Part shown: piece after piece, positions 11,236 through 21,363 of the stretch
Position numbering within the stretch: the first letter of the stretch is position 1
Layout: each line of letters begins with the position of its first letter
Source of the DNA: Luzula sylvatica
Taxonomy: Eukaryota; Streptophyta; Magnoliopsida; Poales; Juncaceae
DNA length: 64,000 bases
NCBI GenBank assembly: GCA_946800325.1
Contig: OX326958.1
Coordinates: 26,390,914-26,454,913 of the forward strand
Direction of reading: 5' to 3'
The notes under the pieces: model-generated
Databases searched by the model: none
What the model was told of the DNA's origin: nothing
What the model saw: only the letters and a program-made list of their open reading frames with translations
Position numbers and translations under genes: made by a program

Positions 11236-14200
11236 ATGTTATTCAATTCATGTAATTTTGTGTCTTGGAACGTACGAGGTCTTGGTGGCAAAGACAAGTG
11301 CGGAGTAGTTAAAGACTTAATTATGGATGCGGGTTGTAATATTTTGTGTTTACAAGAAACAAAACTTGACAATCCTTCCATTTTTGATGTTAAACGTTTT
11401 TGTCCATCTTCTTTATCTAATTTTGTTTCGAAAGGAGCCGATGCCTCAAAAGGGGGACTTATCATTGCATGGAAAAATTGTTTCCAATTGATAGAGTCCC
11501 GAGAGGATCAATTTTCGTTGAGTGTCACCTTAAAGGGTGACAATAATTTTGTTTTTCGTCTCACTAATATATATGGACCCTCGTCTCTGGCTCTTAGGAA
11601 TGATTTCCTCGATGAACTCAAACTTCTTCCACCTAATAACTCTATCCCATGGATATTGATGGGGACTTCAACATTATTCGAGGTCGACATGAGTCCACAA
11701 GTTCCACACCCAACCTAGTCTTCACAACTCTCTTCAACAACATCATTGATGATCTCCACTTACTAGAGGTCCCATTACGAGGAAGATCCTTTACGTGGTC
11801 AAACAAAAGACAAGTTCCCACTCTAGCAAAACTTGATAGAATTCTCATATCGCAAGATATTCTCGATCTTAATCTCATCCCACTTGCTCATGACCTACCG
11901 ATGGTAACCTCCGACCACACGCCACTCACCTTCGCTTTAACAAAGGCTGCCCCAAGAAGGAAACGACACCTTCGGTTTGAGAGATTTTGGTTGAAATTTC
12001 CTGATTGCAACAATACGATCGAAGCGAATTGGCATTGCGCATATCAAGGTACGTGTGGAGCAAAGAGATATATATACAAACTACACAACACCCTGCATGC
12101 TCTAAAAAGATGGGCCGAGGTTAAATTCTCTTCTTCTCAATTATTTCTCAAAAGTTCAAAAATATTTTTACAAGCTCTGGATGTGGCCGAGGAATTACGA
12201 CCTCTAACACAAGAAGAATTTCGATTGAGAATTGAACTTCGGCAGCATATTTATCACCTAACGGCAATGAACGAACAAAAGTGGCAACAACGGACCTCCT
12301 CACTTTGGTTAAAATTAGGTGATAATAATTCCAAATACTTTCACGCGCTAGCCTCCTCGAGAAGAATGCATAACTCAATCCCCTTACTTCGCACACCGGG
12401 GACAACCTTGCACTTAACCGAAGATATTCTACACGCTTTTACCACCTACTATCAAGACCAATTAGGTAAGCCGGGTCCGGACTTTACAAATACTCTAGAT
12501 TTATCCGTTTTATACCCGAATCCCACCTTAATACCGAATTCATTGGATGCTCCAATAACCGAGGAGGAAATTACTTCGACGGTTTTTTCACTCAAAAAAG
12601 GAAAAGCGTGCGGACCCGATGGCATTCCTACCGAATTTTATCAATGTTTTTGGAACCTAATAAAAACCGATGTGCTCGAGTTGGTGAATCAATTCCAAAC
12701 GAATTCTCTAGACTTATGGAGATTGAATAAAGCAACAATATCATTGATTGCCAAAAAAGATGAAGCCCAATTTAGAGAAGATTTTCGGCCGATAAGTGTC
12801 ATCAACACCCCGATAAAACTAATCACTAAGATTCTATCTACCCGCCTTCAACCTCTCCTACCGGGGCTAGTGGATAAAAAACAAACCGCTTTTATCAAGG
12901 AACGATCCATTATTGACACCTTTTTGGCAACCCGCGAGATTTTAAACCTCTATCATAAAAGAAACGTCCCTTTAGTTATGCTAAAGGTTGACTTTTCCAA
13001 GGCGTTTGATAGCGTTGCGTGGCCCTTCCTCTTCAAACTTCTGCAAACCCGCGGCTTCTCTGAATTATGGATCTCTTGGCTCCGAAACCTACTAAAATCT
13101 TCAAGCTCCTCTATTCGGGTCAATGGAGTTGAAGGTCCATTCTTCTTTCATCAACAAGGATTGCGGCAAGGCGACCCCCTATCACCAATGTTATTTAACA
13201 TTGTTGTTGATGTCTTACAAGCCTTTCTCCATAACCTCTCCCCCCTCATCTCGACAAACACCCTAATTGCTCCGAGAGCCCTTCAATTCGCGGACGACAC
13301 CATAATTTTTATCGAAGCCGATCCAAACAACCTAAAAGTGGTAGCGCATGCCTTGGACCTCTTCTCCGAAATAACCGGGCTTCAAATCAACAAGAACAAA
13401 AGTGCCTTTGTTCCAATTGCGATCCCTACCGAGTATCACGATACCATTTCGACGATCCTAGGATGTCCGAAAAAGAGTCTTCCGATAAAATATCTCGGAC
13501 TCCCGCTCTCAATTCGAAAACCAAAGAAACTACACTTTTCTCCCCTTATACGAAAAATGCAAATGAGATTAGCATCATGGAAAGGAAAAATGCTATCGTT
13601 GGGGGGTCGTCTCACCCTCGTCCGATCGGTCCTTAACGCTATGCCGATCTATTTCATGCAAGCTCTCTCTTTACCATCATGGCTTCTTAAAGAATTGGAT
13701 GCTTTAATGCGAAGTTTTTTGTGGAAAGGAGATGCAAATTGTAAAGGAGGCCATTGTTTGATGAATTGGGCGACTATTTGTACGCCCAAGAGAAACGGAG
13801 GTGTTGGACTAATACATCTCGAGACACAAAATAGAGCCTTATTGCTAAAATCTCTCAATAAGCTCTATACCCAAAACGACTCAGTATGGACGGAAACCTT
13901 TAAAGAAATTTATGGCGACATTCCCCTCTCTGACTTCGAATCCATCAACAACCAATACACCTCTTTTTTTGTAAAAGACTTACAAAAAATAGTTCAATTC
14001 TACACTGCCTCCACTACAACTGACACAACAGGGCCTATTCAAAAATGGAGATGGACGATGGATGGGGTCTTCACGACGAAGTCAGCTTACGACATACTCC
14101 GAGACCCAGGGGTTAGATCCTCGTGGAACCAATGGCTCTGGAAAAGCAAAGCACCACTCAAAGTCATCTTTTTTGCTTGGCTTGCTCTCAATAACCGTAT

Positions 14201-14564
14201 CCTCACTGCCGACAATCTAGAGAAACGTGGATGGCCCAATTCTGAGGTTTGTTTTCTATGTACCCAACACCGCGAGAATGTGGAACACCTGCTATATAAA
14301 TGCCACTATTCTAATGAAATCTGGTCAGCCATGTGCACTGAATTCCATCTCTCTATGCACGAGGACCTCCTCTCCATGTGGATAAAGAACCGAAAGCGAG
14401 GAAACAAACCACATAATCGACAATGGGGTAGTCTCTGGTTATCGACGATCTGGAATCTATGGAAGGAAAGGAACCGCCGTCTCTTTACAGGAAAATCCTC
14501 TTCGACACGAGCTCTGTGGTTGGTGATCCGCAACGAGGCACATCAATGGTATAACCACTGCTAA
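11236..14564 (+). pseudogene. LINE ORF2: endonuclease, reverse transcriptase, zf-RVT (one frameshift)
   Basis: ORF2 starts 59 bases after the ORF1 stop. The endonuclease (FVSWNVRGLGG, LQETKLD) runs in the first frame to PWILMG, near 11661. The expected Asp-Phe-Asn of the GDFNII motif needs one more base, and the frame used from 11649 onward supplies GDFNIIRG, so a single-base deletion breaks the protein. From there about 970 codons are open: reverse transcriptase with QQGLRQGDPLSPMLF and catalytic FADD at 13286-13297, then zf-RVT (WLWKSKAPLKVIFFAWLAL, CFLCTQHRENVEHLLYKC). The stop TAA ends at 14564. Apart from this lesion the protein is complete. Confidence 0.9.
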
Positions 14565-14760
14565 GAGAAGGACGATTTTCAGCAGTTAGCCTATCTCTCC
14601 TCTATTCATGTTGCCTACGATTTAATGAAATTAATGCAAGTAGGAAGTAGTTCAAAGTTGTAATTTTTAATCTGGATGGTGGGACACCTTGTAATTAAAC
14701 CTTTTTCTTATTTTAATTATTCTGAGTGATGGCTATTGCTAGCCTCCTCCCTCAAAAAAA

Positions 14761-14778
14761 AATTTTGATTGGAATTGA
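14761..14778. repeat. Right target-site duplication of inner LINE
   Basis: This is an exact copy of 8552-8569, starting immediately after the A tail of the inner LINE. Confidence 0.95.
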
Positions 14779-14833
14779 GAGATGAGGTAAGAGAAGTGAT
14801 CATTCCTTCTTGTTCCCCAAAATAGATGGATTC

Positions 14834-17104
14834 CTAGGTATCGCCTTGGGAGGCTATGCGGGCCCCCATAAATTGAATAATGTGTTCCTGGAGGTTGAGA
14901 GGGGTCGATTTACTGAACCATATAATTGATTTATCCTTGTTTATCTTTTGACCCGAGAATGATTCAAATAGATTGAAAATCTGGGTGAACGCTGTGATCT
15001 CCGTAACTGTAGCTTGGCCAAAGAGTACCAAGTCATCTGCGTACATGAGATAGGTTATGGCCGGAGCTCCTCTTCCGATTCTGATTCCTTGAATGGAGCT
15101 GTTGAGGTGGGAGAAGTTTATGATTCTGGATAGAATATCGGTGGCGAGCACGAAGAGGAAAGGGGATAGGGGACACCCCTGTCTAAGGCCTCGTGCTGGT
15201 GTGAAAAAGCCACTGCCTTTTTTCCCATTAATTGATAAGGAGCATCTGGCGGAGTTAAGGCAAGACTGGATCAGAGAGATGAAGTGATTGCTAAACCCAA
15301 ATGCCTTCAAGGTATCAAGAACGAAGGACCATTCCATCCTATCGAAAGCTTTGCTAAGATCTATTTTAATGATGAGTTCAGATTTGCGGTGTTTCGAAGA
15401 GGATAAGGAGTGAAGTATTTCTTTCATGGCGATGATGTTATCTGTTATTAATCTGCCATGGATGAAAGCTGTTTGATTTAAGGAGATCACTTCAGGAAGA
15501 ATGGTCTTTATTCGTGAGCTGAGTAATTTAGCGATTAATTTGTAGCTAAAATTACATACTGAAATTGGTCTGAAATCAGAAATACGTTCTGGATTTTGAG
15601 ATTTCGGGATGAAGCAAATATTTGCCAAACCTAGCAATGACGGTAGTCTATTGGAGGAGAAGAAATCTTGGACTAGAGCAATTAAAGCTGGACCAATCAT
15701 ATTCCAATTTTGATGGAAGAATTGGCCCGATAAACCATCTGGGCCTGTGGCTTTGTCCGGCCCAATTGATAAAGCCGTGTTTCTAATTTCATCAGGGTTT
15801 GGAATAGAGTCGATTATAATATTCTGATTTGTAGTGATTTTTGGGATAGTATTTAAAATGGAGCCGCCTATTAATGAGAAGGAATCAGGATTTGAAGTCG
15901 TAAAGAGATCTTTGTAATGAGAAACAAACGCTGAAGTTATCTGATTTTGCTCGGTTATCCAATTGTTATGTTCGTCCCTGATTGCCAAAATTTTATTTGA
16001 TCTATTCTTGTGTGAGGCAATAGCGTGAAAAAATTTGGTATTAGAGTCGCCATGGTTGGCCCATTTATAATTTGCTCGTTGACGCCAATAAGTGTCTAGA
16101 GAGTATAGAGCTTCATTATGTTTGGTTTCTAAGTCAGCGATAATAGGGGCCCATGAGGCCGGGTCTGTTGATAGGTTTGATTGGGCTTTTTGCATTTGCT
16201 CTTCAATTTTAGATAAGGTAACATTTGGGTGAGTGTTATTAGTTATAGCCCAAGCCTTTATTCCTTGTTTTATCATTTGAACAGTATCGATCCAATTTTT
16301 ATCTCGAATATTAGGTTTAATCTGTTGGCAGTAGTTCTGGAAGGAGTTAGTTTGGAGCCACCAATTTTCGATCCTGAAGCTTTTGGCATATGTATTATTG
16401 TGAATTTGTAGTCGGACCCAGATTGGGTTGTGGTCGCTGTTGAACCTCGGTAGGTGAAATACCGAGGCATTTGGGTAAGAGAGACACCAAGTAGTTGTGG
16501 CAAGCACCCTGTCTAGACGTTTAAATTTGAGCGTACCATTGAATTGGTTATTGCACCAAGAATAAGCTGGACCGTGATGCCCTAGATCGATTAAGTTGGC
16601 GTTGAAAATCATTCTTTGAAAATTTCGATTGTTGTTGTCTAGCTATGGAGTGTCATAACCAAGTCTTTCCTCCGGAGAGCTAATCGCATTGAAATCTCCC
16701 ACCACACAGACTTGCGTATTTGTTAGAGAAGCAGCTTGGATGTAATCGAATAGTGCCTGGTTGTTATGGTGATGGGGATCACCATAGATACCAAGCAGGT
16801 GCCAAACCGGCGCAGCAGGTGAGAGTTGAATTCGAGCATGTATAAAATAACGATTAGTGTTAATGATTGTTACCTGAATTTGGTTGTCCCAAATGAGCCA
16901 GAGACCACCAGATCTGCCATTCGAAGGAACTATAGAGGAGTTGGAAAGAGGGAGTCGGTTGATGATTTGTGAGGAGCGTGAGTGAGAGCACCGCGTGTCC
17001 GAGATGAAGGCGAGATGGACAGCTGTACACCGGAGATATCTTTTTAAGGAACGGAAAGTGGCGGGACCTCCGCATCCGCGCCCGTTCCAAGCCAAGAAAC
17101 TCAT
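14834..17104 (-). pseudogene. LINE ORF2, N-terminal part: endonuclease and reverse transcriptase
   Basis: Translation starts at 17104 (MSFLAWNGRGCGG). An APE-type endonuclease domain follows (SDTRC, VVGDFNAI), then an in-frame TAG at 16643-16645 directly after GYDTP, then the same frame continues through the reverse transcriptase (ARGLRQGCPLSPFLF, catalytic YADD at 15032-15043). Around 14834 the frame is lost: YLGIHLFWGTRRND continues in a different frame until the insertion point at 14778. With one stop and at least one frameshift this copy cannot make an intact ORF2. Confidence 0.88.
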
Positions 17105-19047
17105 TGATCCGCCGGCAGCGGAATGGACATCGCTGCTTTGGCTTTTTTTGTCGGTTGTTCTTCCCCGTCAGAAATGGTCGATGGTGGTTGAACGATTTTA
17201 GTGGTGGTTGGAGGGGACTGGATGGATAGGTGAGATCTCGGTTGCTTGTGTTTGTAGGTGTGGATGGGGTTGGGGGAGGTGTCGTTGTGGTAGGGAGGAG
17301 GAGGAGTAGAAGGGGTCGGTGTAGTGATAGAGGCTGGAGTGTATGCCGTCGAGTTAATCCACATACCCACTTTGTCTTTTAGATTATCTTCTAAAAGCTG
17401 TTTTAGATGAGTAGGATATGAGTGGAGGGTATTTGCCAGTTGTTGTTTAATCTGACAGAATTGTGACTGGTGACCCACATGTGCGCAGAAGTAACAGACA
17501 TTCCTGATTTTCTCGTACGTTACATAACACGTGGCTGAAGAGTTGTCTGGGAGAGTGAAGATTATTTTATCTTGTAAAGGTTTGAGAACGTTTATTGTGA
17601 GTTTGATTCGAGCCGTGCCGTATTCGTTTGGTAGAATTTGAATAGTGGAAGCATGCGAGTCACCCAGTGCATTTGCCAGTTGAAGAATCCCTTCTTTTGT
17701 AATGAGATGAGTAGGGAGGTGTTGAAGACGCACCCAGATGTGTAACTCTGATAGTTGTGTTAGGTCTAGGTCTTCAGCGTTGAGTGGTTTCTTCAGTTTG
17801 ATGAGGTGCTGACGGAAATTCCACGGTCCTCGATCAAACACACTGTCTACTATTTCTTTGCGAGCAAATTTGATGAGGAATAGGCCCGTAGGGGTTCTAG
17901 ATATCGTGGTTTCTGGGTCTGAGTTCCACAAGCGTATTAGGTTTTCTTGAAGGTTGAGAGTGCTGATATTTGGTACGTCACCGTGTAGTTGTAAGAGGAG
18001 ACACCGTTCCCAGTCTGTCTTATCGATGGCGGCATCATCCAATCGTACCGTGGACAGTTCACGCGAGGGGAGAGAGTTTGAGAGTAATCCCGTGAATTTC
18101 CTGAGTAAAGCTTCTTCTTGATGAGGATCCATCGCAGTGGGTTGGGTAAGTGGGAGTGGTGAGAGAGAGGAGCTTGATACTGTAGGTGATAACCTCCTGT
18201 ATGTGGAGAGTGGATGGGGGCCTAGTAGTGATGTTTGAAGGGACTGATATTTATGGTTGTGGTCAATTCCGTTATTAAGGGTTGAGCTTAGAGAGGGGGT
18301 AGATGTGCAGAGAATCTCTGGAATGGCCTGAGGTGGAATACTGGTATTGGAATTATGTGCCAGGATAATATTAGTGGAGTCCATTTGTTGGAATTCTTTT
18401 GCCACGTATTGTAAACTGACAGGAGAAGGAGCCTCTGCAACTGAAAGTCCTGGTTGGCAGGGACAAGGACAGGGAACATTGTCAGTTTGTTTTTTATGGA
18501 ATTTGAAAAACTGATTGTTTTTTCCTGGACTCGTTGCAAGGTTTGAGATCGTGAACCGGGATCCATGGTTGAAACCTTGAGCTTGAACTTGATGGTATTC
18601 CTGGAACTCCTCATCGGAGTCAGGTCCCGAGTCTGGGGACTGAGGTTGCTCGAGGTGTGGGAGATCAATATCTGGGTGGTTCCATCCATTTGGCGCTATA
18701 TCTTCCTGGTTTGGGTCATCCAGGATTTCGATTCTACAAATGGAACAGAGCGATCCCACTCCCGTTACTAGTTCCAAAGGAATATTATTCCGGTGGGTAA
18801 CTCGAACTGATATTCTTAATGAGATTCGTTGCTGACCAAATAGATCTTCTTCATTAATTGATTCGAGAAAGCCAAAATCCCGAACCATTTGCTCGACGAT
18901 AGAGTGGCTCCAGCAGTGAATCGGAAAGTGGTGTATACGTAGGTTGAGGAGAACGTTTGATTCGTATCGAGATGAATCCATGCATTGATTCCACTGAAAG
19001 AGTCCGATACCCGCAAGACGAAACCAGTGAGGAATATTAGCTAACAT
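17101..19047 (-). CDS. LINE ORF1 protein (gag-like, DUF4283 plus CCHC knuckle)
   Basis: An open frame of 648 codons encodes the nucleic-acid-binding ORF1 protein of the outer LINE. The usual plant LINE ORF1 begins at the internal Met at residue 306 (18132, MDPHQEEALL...). It is followed by a DUF4283 domain (about 340-430, with VFDRGPWNFRQHLI) and one CCHC zinc knuckle, CYFCAHVGHQSQFC, and a Pro/Thr-rich tail. The first 305 residues contain a second, partial DUF4283-like stretch (PIHCWSHSIVEQMVRDFGFL near residues 43-62), so the frame may be a fusion. The stop TGA overlaps the ATG of ORF2 by four bases (ATGA). Confidence 0.8.
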   Translation of the reverse strand: MLANIPHWFRLAGIGLFQWNQCMDSSRYESNVLLNLRIHHFPIHCWSHSIVEQMVRDFGFLESINEEDLFGQQRISLRISVRVTHRNNIPLELVTGVGSLCSICRIEILDDPNQEDIAPNGWNHPDIDLPHLEQPQSPDSGPDSDEEFQEYHQVQAQGFNHGSRFTISNLATSPGKNNQFFKFHKKQTDNVPCPCPCQPGLSVAEAPSPVSLQYVAKEFQQMDSTNIILAHNSNTSIPPQAIPEILCTSTPSLSSTLNNGIDHNHKYQSLQTSLLGPHPLSTYRRLSPTVSSSSLSPLPLTQPTAMDPHQEEALLRKFTGLLSNSLPSRELSTVRLDDAAIDKTDWERCLLLQLHGDVPNISTLNLQENLIRLWNSDPETTISRTPTGLFLIKFARKEIVDSVFDRGPWNFRQHLIKLKKPLNAEDLDLTQLSELHIWVRLQHLPTHLITKEGILQLANALGDSHASTIQILPNEYGTARIKLTINVLKPLQDKIIFTLPDNSSATCYVTYEKIRNVCYFCAHVGHQSQFCQIKQQLANTLHSYPTHLKQLLEDNLKDKVGMWINSTAYTPASITTPTPSTPPPPYHNDTSPNPIHTYKHKQPRSHLSIQSPPTTTKIVQPPSTISDGEEQPTKKAKAAMSIPLPADQ

Positions 19048-19470
19048 AATATGCCGAGAGGAGAATTCTGGTGGTTGTAGAAGGAACGAAGATGGGCCTA
19101 TTCGTAGAAGCGATAATCTCCCGTTTGCCCACCATAGTGATTAGCTAACGTTTCCTTCACCTTATCTAACGACTGAGGGGTTACAATGATTACTAATACT
19201 GCTGAGCTAAGTTGTTGGAGAAGGAGTTGGTGTTCATCTGAGTCGGGGATGAAAATTCTGCTTCTCGATGGGCGCTGTTGCGGAAATGGGAAGGAGGGGA
19301 TTGTAGTATTAATCTGAGAATGGAGAGATTAGGAGAGGAGCTTAGAGAAGACTGGGAAGGAAAGGGGAGACAGAGAATAAGAGGTTAAGAAATTGATCGC
19401 AGTGAAGTTACATGGCAGAGTGAACGAGGATTTCTTTTGGGTTTCTTTTGAGAGCAAGAGAAGCAAGAGG

Positions 19471-21363
19471 AAGGGTTTATATATTTACCATTTGAGACGA
19501 CGGGGAAGCGGGAGAGTTCGGGCAAGCTCGATTAGTACTATTAATAATTAATAATTCCATTACACTTTCTTTTATTTTTTTATTTTAAGGGGCCTTGACA
19601 TATTCCAAGCCCAATAAACAAAAGGCCGGGCTTGACAAAAAGATTATTATCATTTATAAATATAATGATCAAAACATGATTATCAATTATTAAAAAAATT
19701 CTCTCTCATGAACAAAAGTAAAAGAAAAATCTCTCTCATTAATAAATCCATTGTTGAAACCATTTAGAACTTTTTCTGATGAATTATGGTTGGTTCTTTA
19801 GCCAAGGTTTTGGGGCAATTATGAGGGGGGCAATTTAAAAAAAATCAAAAATTGTGATACTAAGATTCGATCTTGAATCTCAATTTCTAAAGATAAGTTT
19901 TATCAATAGACTACTCAACTCTTTGTAAAATATGAGAAAAAAAAATTTAACAAACAAAACCATCTTGCTCAAGAGATATTTTTCGATTTTGATTTCATAG
20001 GGACACCCCACCCACCCACCCTATTATCCCAATGAGGACATATGGTGCCCCAGATTTTTAACATATATGGTGTCCCATATTTCAGTGAAACATTCTCGTA
20101 TTATAATTAATTCATTATATTAACATATCTAAAAAATTTATTAATTATGTATTTTTGTTAATTATCATGTTAATTAAATATATTAAATAGGAAAATGTGA
20201 ATGTTTTGTTAAAATCTAAGGTAAAGAATATAATTTCCTATCCCAATTTGTTGTAGTAGGAAAAGTGCATATAAAACATTTTATAACGACGGAATTTGAG
20301 CCAACCGAACAACATATTCAGTTTGTTCAAAGTGACCAAACGAAATGGCTCATCTCTTAAACGAAAGCTACAACTACTTATTTTATTATGTTCGAACGGA
20401 AGTGATGCCGGATCGTATGTTCTCAATTTGGTGTTTTTCTAGTTTTAAAATTCCGTAAAATATATTTTGGGTTATATAATTCGGAAAAAAATATGGGATA
20501 ACCTTAGGGGAGTTTTGTGAACAAATGGAAGAGGAAAGCAATGATTTCAGCCAAGAGAAAAAATAAATACACATATCTAAGAAAGAAGAGAACCATGAAA
20601 ACAAAAAGAAGAGAAAAACATCATCGTCGGAGTTGGAGGGCGTGACGATGGCTACGGTTTTGGACGCCACCCCTAGAGAAATCATTTTCTTTTTCGTTCA
20701 TTCCCCTCTTATCTTCCTTTTAAGATATTTAAGAACTTGTTTTTTTCCAATCAAACTGTCGATATGACTAGGATCGAAGAACAATAGAAGAAGATGGATT
20801 TGACGCTCCAATTACTATTTATCGCAGGACGATGCATGGTCATTCAAAGACAAATAAATGTTTAATTGTTTTTGAAAGACTCGAAAGTAAATACATTCAA
20901 ATTTCACTTGAATTGTTAATAAATTTATTTATTTATTTATTTATCGCATGACGATGCATGATTAAGGTATACATAAATATACAACAAATGTTATATTTAT
21001 TTACGAAATAAAATTATATATTTTTATTTATAACTTTAATAGGTTGGAAAGGTGAGAAAAATGGAAATAAGAAAAAAATGGAATCAAACGGCATAAACAC
21101 CTCAACAAAAAAAACATACTCGACACAAATAAACAAATTCATCCAACTAAAAGACTGTGAATGCCTTCAACGTGTTCGAGGAAATGACGGCCAATATGAT
21201 TATGATTATGTATTGTGATGTAATGAGAAATCTTTATTGGAAATATATCCATGCGGGCTCGTAAACAAAAATATTGTCTGAAATTTGAAATGAAAACATT
21301 GTCGGAAATTTCAACGGTTAGCAAATCCATCTATTCAAATTTTACAAGAAAAGTAAAAATCCA
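19471..21363. other. Intergenic sequence downstream of the ABCG gene
   Basis: I see no gene. There is a small duplicated word (TATCGCA-GACGATGCATG at about 20820 and 20942) around an ATTT repeat at 20925-20945. Frames here are short and lack any family signature. Confidence 0.55.

Larger units (their letters stand above)
8570..14760 (+). mobile_element. Nearly intact LINE on plus strand, inserted in the outer LINE
   Basis: A 6.2-kb non-LTR retrotransposon is bounded by a perfect 18-bp target duplication (8552-8569 and 14761-14778) and ends in a short A tail. It holds an intact 854-codon ORF1 (8612-11176) and an ORF2 with a single frameshift (11236-14564). Only about 40 bp of leader precede ORF1, so it may be slightly 5'-truncated. 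The perfect duplication and almost open frames point to a recent insertion. It is a different lineage from the outer LINE: the ORF1 proteins share only general domain layout. Confidence 0.93.
6886..19470 (-). mobile_element. LINE (L1/RTE-like plant LINE) on minus strand, split by a second LINE
   Basis: The 3' end is marked by a 26-base poly-T at 6886-6911, the poly(A) tail on the minus strand. Reading leftwards from about 19470 there is a short leader, ORF1 (19047-17101), ORF2 with endonuclease and reverse transcriptase (17104-14834), then the interrupting plus-strand LINE (8570-14760), and finally the ORF2 C-terminus (8551 to about 7137). The protein reads across the insertion as ...QFQSK, then LSGWK..., a conserved LINE block, which proves that both halves belong together. 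The 5' boundary is approximate and I found no convincing target duplication for this outer element. Confidence 0.88.

Noticed and set aside
20386..20685. 99-codon frame downstream of the ABCG gene
   Set aside because: It has hydrophobic low-complexity composition, no homology that I recognise and no splice or promoter context.
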